Shown here in pieces: positions 19,801 to 29,200 of a stretch of DNA of 64,000 bases. The notes under the pieces were generated by a model, which made no database searches, had not been told where the DNA came from, and was given only the letters and a program-made list of their open reading frames with translations. Source of the stretch: Azospirillum sp. (lineage in GTDB: Bacteria > Pseudomonadota > Alphaproteobacteria > Azospirillales > Azospirillaceae); NCBI GenBank assembly GCA_027486405.1, contig JAIXPD010000026.1:33884-97883 (forward strand), written 5' to 3'. Position numbers and translations under genes: made by a program. The stretch's first letter is position 1, and each line of letters starts with the position of its first letter.

Positions 19801-20359
19801 ACAGCGCGTGGCCCCCGGCTCCACCGCGCTGGCCGACGCGGTGGCGCGCAGCGCCTTCAAACTGATGAGCGTCAAGGACGAGTATGAGGTCGCCCGCCTG
19901 CACAGCGACCCGGCCTTCCTCAAAAGCCTCGACGACCGCTTCGAGGGGGATTGGACGCCGGTCTTCCACCTCGCCCCGCCACTGCTGGCGACCAACCGCA
20001 ACGCGGCGGGCGAGCCGCGCAAGATCGCCTTCGGGCGCTGGATCCTGCCGCTGTTCCGGGGCTTGGCCGGGTTGAAGCGGCTGCGCGGAACCCCGTTCGA
20101 CCCCTTCGGCCACACCCAGGAACGCCGGATGGAACGCGCCCTGATCACCCGCTACGAGGCCACGGTGGCCGACATCCTCGATCATTTGACGGCGGACCGG
20201 CTGGCGACCGCCGTGGAGCTGGCGGCCCTGCCCTTGGAAATCCGGGGATTCGGTCACGTCAAGGAACGGGCGCTGGCGGCGGTCGAACCGCGTTGGCGCG
20301 CCTTGACCGACCAACTGCACGCCCCGGCGTCGAGCAAACCGGTCGCGCGAGTCGGGTGA
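16856..20359 (+). CDS. indolepyruvate ferredoxin oxidoreductase, single-chain type
   Basis: Decarboxylates aryl pyruvates such as indolepyruvate to the acyl-CoA with ferredoxin as electron acceptor, in aromatic amino acid catabolism. The 1167-residue protein joins what are separate IorA and IorB chains in archaea. The N-terminal pyrimidine domain has GFVSGYRGSPLGGLD, the TPP domain has YFCSGCPHNTST, the Fe-S region has VCEGCGDCGQKSNC with a further Cys set ending VEGFCPSF, and the gamma-type domain begins ILIAGVGGTGVVTIG. GAGGA lies just before the ATG. It is flanked by GH1 genes that have no obvious pathway link to it. In Azospirillum relatives this reaction competes with indoleacetate synthesis from indolepyruvate (inference). 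Confidence 0.93.
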   Translation: MDGMAGGGLLDEPARVDQSYRLDDRYTRAHGQVFLTGTQALVRLLLLQRERDARAGLNTAGFVSGYRGSPLGGLDMALWQARPHLDRCAIRFVPGVNEDLGATAVMGSQQVESSPDATVDGVFGLWYGKGPGVDRAGDVLKHANAYGSSPRGGVLAIAGDDHGCVSSSMPHQSDLAMIAWSMPVLNPSGVREYLDFGLYGYALSRFSGCWVGFKAISESVESGATVQLPALDHAFAPVDVTPPPGGLHYRWPDLPSLRIEERLAAKIAAVKAFARVNRIDGPVLGRGGWLRIVTTGKAHLDLMEALRLLGIGAREAAELGLSVHKIGLSWPLEPDGALDAARGADEILVVEEKAPVVEGQLKDLLYHLPDGERPRALIGKTDEQGAPLLPATGELRPWIVAKALVSRLHRRFPDRGFADRLATLLPVDAAPRPSVARTPYFCSGCPHNTSTKVPEGSTALAGIGCHFMASWMDRDTVGLAQMGGEGVSWVGQSPYVRRPHIFQNLGEGTYFHSGLLAIRQAIAAQINITYKILFNDAVAMTGGQPVDGPISVDAITRQLAAEGITRIALVSDAPEQFGPRSGLAPFTTIHHREEMDAVQRELREIPGVTALIYEQTCAAEKRRRRKRGTLADPARRVVINDAVCEGCGDCGQKSNCLSVLPKPTAFGVKRQIDQSSCNKDFSCVEGFCPSFVSVMGGRLRKPDPAVVAARYADALAALPPPVRTASDDPADILIAGVGGTGVVTIGALLAMAAHLEGKAASVLDFMGFAQKGGAVYSYLRVARDADRLNQARIDPGQAQLVLACDTVVAAAPDALRTIRLGRTRVIANAYVAPTGAFTRDATRLPDAGALLGGLRRAAGPERVEVVDANRRVTALFGDSILANVFLMGYAFQKGLLPMGLEALTRAIALNGTGVAANERAFAFGRLAAHRPEALADLGAEEEAPTEALPDLIERRAAFLTAYQDRAYADRYRALVERVRRAEQRVAPGSTALADAVARSAFKLMSVKDEYEVARLHSDPAFLKSLDDRFEGDWTPVFHLAPPLLATNRNAAGEPRKIAFGRWILPLFRGLAGLKRLRGTPFDPFGHTQERRMERALITRYEATVADILDHLTADRLATAVELAALPLEIRGFGHVKERALAAVEPRWRALTDQLHAPASSKPVARVG

Positions 20360-20755
20360 TCCGCTGGAGATCCAGCAGCATGGCGCGAGTCGGCGGCCCT
20401 CCCGATTCGCGCCCCCAACCCCGCAGACACCCCCGCAACGCCCCCCGCAACGCCCTGGCCACCCGCCGGGGCGTTCGCTGTTTTCGGCACCGCCGGAGCG
20501 GGCCGCTTTCCGCCATTCCGCACACCAACCGGGCCGCGACGCATCGGCGCAGACGCACCGGGGCGTGTCGCGCCGCTTTCCTCCCGCCCGCTGCGGTGGC
20601 AAAAGCGTCGGAGAATTTTTCTCACCACGCGCAGGGGGCTGGTGATGATCCGGAGTTCTTCTTAGGATGCGGTCGTGTATAGTCCATGCCGTTCGGCTTA
20701 GTCCCGTTCTCTCAAACGCCCTCCTGACCCACCGGGAACCGCAACGAGTGTCGTG
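20360..20755 (+). other. intergenic region before the ACP-like gene
   Basis: 396 bases with no convincing gene. It holds a probable terminator at 20449-20484 and, near 20684, TATAGT as a possible -10 element for the downstream gene. The first part is C-rich with short imperfect repeats of GCAACGCCC. Confidence 0.5.
20449..20484 (+). terminator. probable terminator of the indolepyruvate oxidoreductase gene
   Basis: AACGCCC and GGGCGTT form a perfect 7-bp stem, followed within five bases by TTTT, 90 bases after the stop codon. Confidence 0.5.
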
Positions 20756-21091
20756 ATGAGCAAATCGATTGAGGGCATTTCCAACTGGATGCACATGTTC
20801 CGTTGGATCGTGAAGCTCATCCGCGACGAGTATGGCGTTGATGAAGCGTTGCTGACCCGGAACGCCACGCTGGAAACCGACATCGGCCTGACCATCGACA
20901 AGGTCGAACAGGTGCTGGAGTTCATTTCCGACAGCTTCGACATCCGTTTCCCCGAGGGGACGCTGGACGAGCTGGTGCGGTTGGAGGAGCTGTGCCTGCT
21001 GGCAAGCTGGATCAAGGGCTATTACAAGCGCCCGGATTTCATCTCCGACGATTTCGAGGCGCGCTGCCGCGCCATCAACACCATCGCCTGA
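20756..21091 (+). CDS. acyl carrier protein-like small protein lacking the pantetheine serine
   Basis: A 111-residue acidic protein with the four-helix ACP layout: ETDIGLTIDKVEQVLEFISD in place of the DSL attachment site, then FDIRFPEGTLDEL. The usual Ser is replaced, so 4'-phosphopantetheine attachment at the standard position is not expected. It resembles DUF1493-type ACP-like proteins, which is my best assignment from fold pattern. A basic C-terminal segment (KGYYKRPDF) is extra. The next gene, a GH1 glycosidase, starts 44 bases downstream. Role unknown. Confidence 0.65.
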   Translation: MSKSIEGISNWMHMFRWIVKLIRDEYGVDEALLTRNATLETDIGLTIDKVEQVLEFISDSFDIRFPEGTLDELVRLEELCLLASWIKGYYKRPDFISDDFEARCRAINTIA

Positions 21092-21134
21092 CCGCCTTTC
21101 ACCCCAGCGACCCACCCAACCAGCGGGAGGACGC

Positions 21135-22478
21135 ATGACCACCCACCCCTATCCGCCCGGTTTCGTCTGGGGCGTGTCCACCTCCGCCTATCAGATCGAG
21201 GGAGCCGCCGCCGAGGACGGGCGCGGCCCCAGCGTCTGGGACACCCGTTGCCGCACGCAAGGCGGGGTGGTGAACGGGGACACCGGCGACGTCGCCTGCG
21301 ACCATTACCACCGCTGGGAGGAGGACGTCGCCCTGATGACAGGGCTGGGGGTGGACGCCTACCGCTTCTCCGTCGCCTGGCCGCGCGTGCTGCCGCGCGG
21401 GCGCGGCGCGGTGAACCAGGCCGGGTTGGATTTCTACGACCGGCTGATCGACCGGCTGCTGGACGCAGGCATCGAACCCTGGCTGTGCCTGTATCACTGG
21501 GATTTGCCGCAGGCGCTGCACGATCTGGGCGGCTGGTCCAGCCGTGATTGCGCCGGATGGTTCGCCGATTACACCGCCCTGTGCGCCAAACGGTACGGCG
21601 ACCGGGTGAAACGCTGGATCACCTTCAACGAGTTTTCCGTCTTCACCCTGTTCGGTTACGCGATTCCCTGGGCCGCCCCCGGCATTGTCGACCGCACCCA
21701 GCATCTGCGCGCCATCCACCACGTCAACCTCGCCCATGGCGACGGGGTGGCGGTGTTGCGCGCGCTGGTTCCCGGTGCGTCCATCGGCGCGATCCACAAC
21801 CGGCAGATCGTCATCCCGGAAACCGACACGGCGGACAACCGGGCGGCGGCAGCGCTGCTGGACGAGCATTGGAACCTTGTGTTCTGCGACCCGCAGATCC
21901 TCGGCCATTACCCGCCGCAAACCGCCGAGCACATCGCCCCCCATGTCCAGGCGGGCGACATGGCGCGCATCGCCCAACCGACCGACTGGTTCGGCCTGAA
22001 CCATTACGGCCCCATCTTCGCCAAGGCCGATCCGTCGCGGGTCTGGGGCTATGGCTGGGGCGACGCGCCGCCCGATTCCCCCACCCACGGCGTGGGCTGG
22101 GCCATCTTCCCCGACGCCTTCCGGGACGAACTGTTGACCATCCACCGCCGCTACCGGCTGCCCATCGTGGTGACGGAAAACGGCTGCGGCGGCAGCGACA
22201 CGGTGGAAGCGGACGGCAGCGTCAACGACCCGCACCGCATCCGCTATCTGACCATCTACAACGAGGCGCTGCGGGCGGCGATGGCGCAGGGGGCCGACGT
22301 GCGCGGCTATTTCCTGTGGTCGCTGTTGGACAATTTCGAATGGGGCAGCGGGTACGGCCAGCGCTTTGGCCTGATCCACGTCGATTTCACCACGCTGAAG
22401 CGCACGCCCAAAGCCTCGGCCCGCTGGTACGCCGACCTGATCGCCCAGGCCCGCGCGCCCCGCCTCATCGCCACATAA
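21135..22478 (+). CDS. family 1 glycoside hydrolase, paralogue of the gene at 15336
   Basis: A 447-residue retaining beta-glycosidase, cytoplasmic. FVWGVSTSAYQIEGAAAEDG, LYHWDLPQAL, nucleophile Glu348 in VTENGCGG and YFLWSLLDNFEWGSGYG are all in place. Like its paralogue it has NEF in place of NEP, with Glu166 kept. GGGAGGA lies 6 bases before the ATG. The stop codon is three bases from the convergent stop of the giant adhesin gene, with no room for a terminator between them. Substrate unknown; a duplicate of the other GH1 with divergence throughout, so an old duplication. Confidence 0.93.
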   Translation: MTTHPYPPGFVWGVSTSAYQIEGAAAEDGRGPSVWDTRCRTQGGVVNGDTGDVACDHYHRWEEDVALMTGLGVDAYRFSVAWPRVLPRGRGAVNQAGLDFYDRLIDRLLDAGIEPWLCLYHWDLPQALHDLGGWSSRDCAGWFADYTALCAKRYGDRVKRWITFNEFSVFTLFGYAIPWAAPGIVDRTQHLRAIHHVNLAHGDGVAVLRALVPGASIGAIHNRQIVIPETDTADNRAAAALLDEHWNLVFCDPQILGHYPPQTAEHIAPHVQAGDMARIAQPTDWFGLNHYGPIFAKADPSRVWGYGWGDAPPDSPTHGVGWAIFPDAFRDELLTIHRRYRLPIVVTENGCGGSDTVEADGSVNDPHRIRYLTIYNEALRAAMAQGADVRGYFLWSLLDNFEWGSGYGQRFGLIHVDFTTLKRTPKASARWYADLIAQARAPRLIAT

Positions 22479-22481
22479 CCG

Positions 22482-23201
22482 TCAGTTGGTCGCCGTGGCC
22501 TTGGGCGACAGCACGTAATCGCCGCCTTCGTCGTAACCTGCGGCCTTGATGACGCCGTATTGCGGGGTTTGCGGCACATCGCGGGTCACATCCTCGCGCA
22601 CCTGCTCGTACAGCTCGAAGCCGCCGCTTTCGCGCGGCAGAGCGCGGATGCGAGCCATCAGCGCGGTGGCGAAGGGCGAATTCGTCTCACCATCGGCCAC
22701 CGGCTCGTCCCCGCCCGACGACAGCGCCATCACCGAGCGGCGTTGCCGCAACTCCTCGCCCGTCTTGGCCCGGCTGGCGGCGTCAAGCTTCTGCTCCTTG
22801 GTGAAGGCCCCGGAATAGCAACTGTCCGACACCAGCAACACCTGTTTGGCGGGCATCCGGTTCAGGAAGCGGGCGATGTCGTTGTTGGACACCCAATTGC
22901 GGGCGCTGGTGGTTTCCGCGTCGGCGGGCAGCCAATAGCCGGTTCCGGTTTCGGCCAGCTCATAGCCATGACCGGCGTAATAGACCATCACCTGATCCTG
23001 CTCCGTCACTTCGCGCCCCAGCTTGCGCAGGGCATCGGCGATCTGCGCCTTGGTCGGGTTGCGCAGCACACGGGTTTCGTAGCCCAACCGCTCGTTCAGC
23101 GCCAGGCCCACCTCTGCCACGTCCGCCGCCGGAGTCCCCAGCGCCGGAATTTCCGGGTTGCGGTAGGTGTCGACCGCGATCATCAGCGCCAGCTTGCGCC
23201 C
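22482..23201 (-). other. caspase-like peptidase C14 domain of the TpsA exoprotein
   Basis: Residues 2322-2560. ALMIAVDTYRN forms the first core strand, VMVYYAGHGY carries the catalytic His (codon 22968-22970) and VLLVSDSCYSGAF the catalytic Cys (codon 22818-22820), followed by VMALSSGGDEP and SPFATALMARI, the usual C14 order. Both catalytic residues are intact. Confidence 0.92.
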
Positions 23202-26200
23202 CTCCGTCACCGTCGGTGGCGCGGCGGCGGCGGTGGCCGGGGCTTGCACGGCGATGCGGCGCTCCTTCGTCGCCCCGGTGTCGTCGGTGACGGTCAGGAT
23301 GGCTTCGGTCTGGCCGGGGGCGATGACCAGATTGGCACCGAAGCGCCCCTGCTCGTCCACAAACACCCATTGGCCGTTGACGCGCGCCTCGGCCACCCGT
23401 TCGTTGCTGTCGATCAGGCCGCGCACGAGCGCGCGGGTGCGGCGCGCGCCCGCGTTGGCGAACTCCACGATGTTGGGCGGCGGGGTCCCGTCGTTGGCGC
23501 GGGACGGAAACAGATCGGCCGCGCCGGGATCCGCCGCCAGTTGGCGCAGCGCCCCAGCCAGCGACCGGGTCCGCTGCTCCCGCCGCACCCGCTGGTACAT
23601 GGCCAGATAGGTTTTGGTCGTCGCCGGATCATAGCCCGCCTGCTTCAGCACGGATTTGACCTCGGCGTAGGCCGCCCGCCCGCTGGTCGCGGTGGTTTGC
23701 AGCAAGCCCCCCACCTGCTTGGCCACCGGATCGGGGCTGTTGACCAGCCCGGTGACGATGGCGGCCACCGGAACGCTTTGGAAGACGGCCTTTTGTTCGG
23801 TGATGGTCATGCCGCTGCTGGCGACCGTCGCCACCGCCTGGGTGATCGCGCCGGTGGTGGCCGCCTGCGTCACGGTGCTGGCCGCCGCCTGCACCACCGG
23901 CGACGTCAGAACCTGCGGGCTGGGCTGCGACAGGGTCGCCCCGGTGGTGTAGGCCACCGTCGCGGTCGCCGAGAACGTCACCGTCTCACCGCTGGCCAAG
24001 GCCACGACCGCCGGCGTGGGGGTGGCGGGCGGCGACACCGGCGGCGTCGTTCCCGAGGAACCGGTGTTTGCGGCGGTTTGCGCGCTCGCCGCCTGGGGCG
24101 TGGTGTCCGACGTCGATTGCCCGCCGCTGCCGGTTGCGGACGATGATGAGGGCGACGCGTTGGCGGTTCCGATTCCATTGGCCACCGCCGCCCCATCCCG
24201 CGTCACCGCTGGCGGAGACACCGGGGACGCGGTAGGCGTTTCAAGGGCGGTCAGGAACGTCCTTGGCTCGGCGCTGCGCGTCACCACCGGGTTGCTTCCC
24301 ACGACCGGGGGGGGCGGCGGAGGCGGTGCGAGCACCGGTGGTGGTGGCGGAGCGGGCGGAACCCGCGACACCGTCTGCAACACCGAATCGACCGTTTGGC
24401 CGGATGTCTGCACCACGCTGGGGGGCAGCACCGGGGGTGACACCGGGGGCAACACCGGACCAACGACCGGGGGCAAAACGGGTGGAGTCACCGGAGGAAG
24501 AACCGGCGGCAAAACAGGGGGAATCACCGGCGGCGACACCGGGGGTGTCTCAGGCGGCGTGACCGGCGGTGAAACAGGCGGAACCACCGGCGGGGACACC
24601 GGGGGCGGCTCAGGCGGCGTGATCGGCGGTGAAACCGGTGGAACCACCGGCGGGGACACCGGGGGCGGCTCAGGCGGCGTGACCGGCGGTGAAACGGGGG
24701 GAATCACCGGCGGCGACACCGGGGGCGTCTCAGGTGGCACAACCGGTGGCGAAACCGGCGGAACCACCGGTGGCGATACCGGAGGGGGCGGCGGAGAAAC
24801 CGGCGTTTCCGGGGGCGGTTCCGGCGGCGGAGGAGGAGGAGGTGGAGGAGGAGGTGGCGAAACCGGCGTGCTTGGCTCCGCGCCCGCCACGATGAACGCG
24901 TTGCCGGACGTGGTGACAGAGGCGGGTGGCAGGCTGGTGAAGGTGTTCGCGTAGATGGTGGATCCCGACAAACCACCCAATTGCATGGCGGCCTTATCCG
25001 CCGCGTAAATCAGCCACCGACCACCAACCGTCAGGCTCGACGCCGTGCCGTTGTTGACAAAATTCTCACTGGCGACCAGGGACAGGTCATGCGCACCCGT
25101 CACCGTCACCGACCCGGTGGAGCCGATCGTCATGGTGCCGATCGTGCGGATGGACGCGTCCCCGGCGGCCGACACCGCGCCGGTGATGGCCAGTCCGCCC
25201 GCGCTGTCCGTCAGCTTGAGATCGGCCCCACTGACCACGGTGCCCAGCGCGCCGATGGTGTTGCTGACGCCCGCGACGCCCAGATTGATGCCGCCAGCGG
25301 CGGCGCTGGCGTTCAGGGTGCCAACGTTCAGCAATCTTTGATTGCCTTGGATCGATCCGGTGCTAGAGGTCAAGCCCAGCGTCGTGCCGTTGACCTCCAG
25401 CCCATCGGTTCCGTTGGCGCTTCCAATGGTCAAGGTTCCGTTGTTGCGGTAGGTCAGGGTTCCCACCCGACCGGCCAACTGCCCGACCGCGTTGGTGCTG
25501 CTGGTCAAAGTGAAGGTCGCGCTGCTGCCCAACAGCTCCAGACTTCCGGCGGTGAGGATGCCGGTTTGGCTGACCGTGCCGCTGTCCGCCCGCAGCGACA
25601 ACAGCGCACCGGGTGTGGACACGCCCGAACGCGATCCGGACGAACCGATGGAATAGCTCTGGGTGTTGCGGAAAATCAGGTCCGCGACCGAGGCGGTCAG
25701 CACGTCGATCGTGTTGGCGGCGCTCAGGGAATAATGGGCGGAGGTTCCACCCAGATCCAACGCATGGGCCGTGATTTCGCTGGTCTGCTCAACGGTGCCG
25801 GAATCCGCCGCCAACAGCGCGTTGCCACTGTGCGCGTTGATGCCGGTGGTTGTACCCGCCGTTCCAATCACAAAGCCGTCGATGCTGCGCAGGTTCACAC
25901 CGGCGACGTCGGCGGCCAGCATGTCGATGCTGTTGCTGCCGCTCAACGTGAATTGCGCCGAACTTCCCTTCAATTCCAGAGACGCGGCGGTGATCGGCTG
26001 AGTCTGCGTGACGCTGCCGGTGTCCGCCGCCAGCGAGGTCAGGCCGCTGGTGGTCACGCCGGTGGTTGCCCCCACCGTCCCAACGCTGAACCCCTGCGTG
26101 TTGTGAAAGGCAACGGTTCCGGTGTTGGCGGCCAATGTGGAAACGGTGTTGCTGCCGGTCAGGGTGTGGGTCGCACCCGACCCGAGAAGCTCCAGCGAAT

Positions 26201-29200
26201 CCGCCGTGATGCCAGCGCTCTGCGTCACCGTGCCAGAGGTGTTGAGGGTCAAACGGTTCGATCCGACCGACAAGGCCCCGTTGATGGCAATGCCGCCGCT
26301 GCCGCTGGCCGAGTTCCGCAGCGTCAGCGGGCTGCCCAGGGTCAGGCTGCCGCCCAGCGTGATCGCGCCGTAATCGGCCGCATCGCCGATCACGATTTCG
26401 GAAAAACCGGGTTCGATGATCGACAGGGAGGCGGTGGACAAGGACAGCGCCCCGGCCCCGCCCGCCAAACCGATGGAGGTGGAGGAGGTTTCCGGCCGCA
26501 GGGTCAGGATGCCGCTGCTCTTCAATTCCGGTGTGCCGGATTGGTCCAGATTCATGGTGTCGGCGGTCAGGGTGATGTTCGATGAACTGCCACCCGTCTG
26601 GCTGCCGGTGCCGATCTTCACCGCGCCGTACAACGCAATGCCGAGGGGATCGTCGCCGGTTCCCGGCCGACCGGTCAGGCTGATCGGTCCGCTCACGGCT
26701 TCGATGGTGGGGCCGGTGCCGAAGCTGACGATCGAAAGGCCCGCCACGCTGCTGGCCACGGACCGCCCGGCCTTGCCGGACAGGGCGATGCCGCCCCCCG
26801 ACCCGGTCGCCTTGATGGCAACGTTCTTCCCGATCCCCACCCCGAAGGTGTTGTTGGCGTTTGCCCCGCTGGCGTCCCCGTCGATCTGGATCGCCGTGGC
26901 GCTGGTCGAGGCCGAACGGATCGTCATCGCGCCGGTGTCGGCGTTGATGTTGACGCCCGACACCGTGCCCGTGGTGGCGGTGGCCGTGCCCTTGATGCGG
27001 ATGGTCCCGGTCCCGGCGTCCATCGCCAACCCGCCGAGGAGATACACGCCATGCCCGCCGTCGGCGTCCTTGCCCTCGCCGGTGATGATGATGTTGCCGC
27101 CACCCGACGACACCGACCCGCCCGACAGTTTCACGCCATAGGCGCGGGTGCTGCTGCCCTTGGCCGCCGTCCCGGACGGGTTGGTCCCGCCGCCCATGAT
27201 GATGGAGCCGCCATGGCTGTCGATCACCGCCGAACTGGTTTCGATGGCCCCGCCGCCGGTCCCGTCGCGGTCGGCGTTGAGCGTGATCGTTTCGCCATAG
27301 CTGCTGAGGCCGGAGCCGAGGATGCCGATGTCGCCACCCGCTTGCAGGGTGATGGACCCGGCGTTCGATCCCGATCCGGTTCCCAGCGTCGAGGACACGG
27401 TGATGGTGCCGCCCGTGGTCATCACCAGAGGATCCATGAACGACGCGCTGCCAACCGCGATGTTGCCCGTCCCGTCCGGCCTGCCGATGGTGATCGACGA
27501 AAAGCCGTTCTGAAAGGCCCCCAGCGCCGTGCTGCTCAGGGTCAAATCGGTGGACCCGGTCCCGACATTGATCGGGGTGGACAGGGTGGCGGGGCGGATG
27601 ACCAAGGCCCCGGTGCTTTGCACCGTGCCGATGCTGTTCGATGTCTCCAGGCTGTCGAGCGTGAAGGTGATGGGGCCGGTGGCCGAAGCCCCACCGATGG
27701 TGTTGTTGGCGTTTCCAGCGGTCATCGCCGCCGGATTGACCGTGTCGGAGGTGGACGCGTTGATGGCGATGGAGGCGCTGCCGTAGGACGAGACCTTGGC
27801 CTCTCCCTCCAACCGCAGCCCTTCGTTCAGCGACCCGGCGCTGCCGCCGACCGCGTTCAACGTGATCGACCCGGTGGTCGACCGCACCTCCGCCTGACCG
27901 TTGATGTGGACGCCGTGATTGGCCCCGCCGGAACTGCCCAACCCGGTCCCGCCGGTGCCGTTGATCGTCAACGCCCCGGAATTGGCGCGCAGGATGGCAC
28001 CGCCCAACAGATGCACGCCGTTGTTCGTGCCGCTGCTCGACCCGGTGGTCACGCCCGTGCCGCCGGTCCCGGTGACGGTGACGGTGCCGGAATCCGCCGT
28101 GATCAAGGCCCCGTTGTTCACCCGGACGCCGGTGTTGAAACCGCTGCCGGACGTTCCGCCCTGCCCGACGATGGTGATGGTGCCCGTCGTCGTGGTGATC
28201 GACCCGCCATCGATGCTGACACCATGGTTGTTGCCGTTGGTGTAGCCGCCGCCCTGGCCACGGATCGAAATGTTGCCGGTTCCGGTGGACAGGGTGGCGC
28301 TGGTCATCAGCACGCCGACCTTGCTGGAGCTGTTGTCCCCCCTGGCCGCCGTGGTCGCCGGGTTGGCTCCGCCACCGATGGTCAGATCGCCGTTGTTGGT
28401 TGTGACCGACACCGTGGACGTGAGTTCGACCGCCCCGACACCGTCCGCATCGGAATCCGCGTTCAACACGACGTTCAGCTTTTTCGAACCCGACGCCGTG
28501 ATGTTGCCCCCCAGGAACAGGTCGTTGGCCGAGCGCAGGGTCAGCGTGCGATCCGACGCGGTGAGCGTCACCGCCAGCGGCGAATCGACGATCAGATTGC
28601 CGACCTGTGTCCCGGTGCTCCCGGTGGTGACGGTGACGTCGTTGCCATTTTGCAGGGCTGTGACGATGGAGGCGGCGTCCACCTGCTGCGCGTCGGTCGC
28701 CGGATCGAACACCCCCCCGGCGCTGAGGTCGTACCCGGTGTTGGTGATGGTGACGTTGCGCGGATCCAGCAGCCAATGACCGGCCAGCCCGCCGGTGCGC
28801 GAACTGGCGTCCACCGATCCGCGCGCCCGCAGGGTCAGCTTGCCCGACGTTTCGACGAAGCCACCATCCCCGCCCAACGCACCGCCCCGGGCGCTGACGC
28901 TGCCCTCGAACCGCGTGGCCTCCTCCGACCACAAGACCACCTTGCCGCCCTTGCCCTGCGCCGTGGCGTCCGCCGTGATGACCGCCCCGGCCTCCACCGT
29001 CAGGTTGCGGGCGGGCGGGACCGGCTTGCGGGACGGGCGGATGTTGTAGAGGGCGTAGGTGGCAAAATCGGCGTGGCCACCCTGCGCGTCGCCGCCGATC
29101 AGCACCTCCCCGCCACCCGCCGCGCCGCTGGCGTTCACCCGCGCGCTGGCCCCCAGTTCCACCCGGTCGCCGGTGACGGTGACGGTCCCGCCCGTCCGTG

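Noticed and set aside
16826..21142. Open frame of over 1400 codons opposite indolepyruvate oxidoreductase
   Set aside because: Spans three real genes and their gaps and has no recognisable motif.
24502..24780. Regular 60-bp repeats as a CRISPR array
   Set aside because: They are contiguous, in frame and coding, with no spacers and no cas genes.
25789..28932. Second minus-strand frame inside the TpsA gene
   Set aside because: It overlaps the beta-helix coding region in another frame and is His/Arg-rich without motifs.
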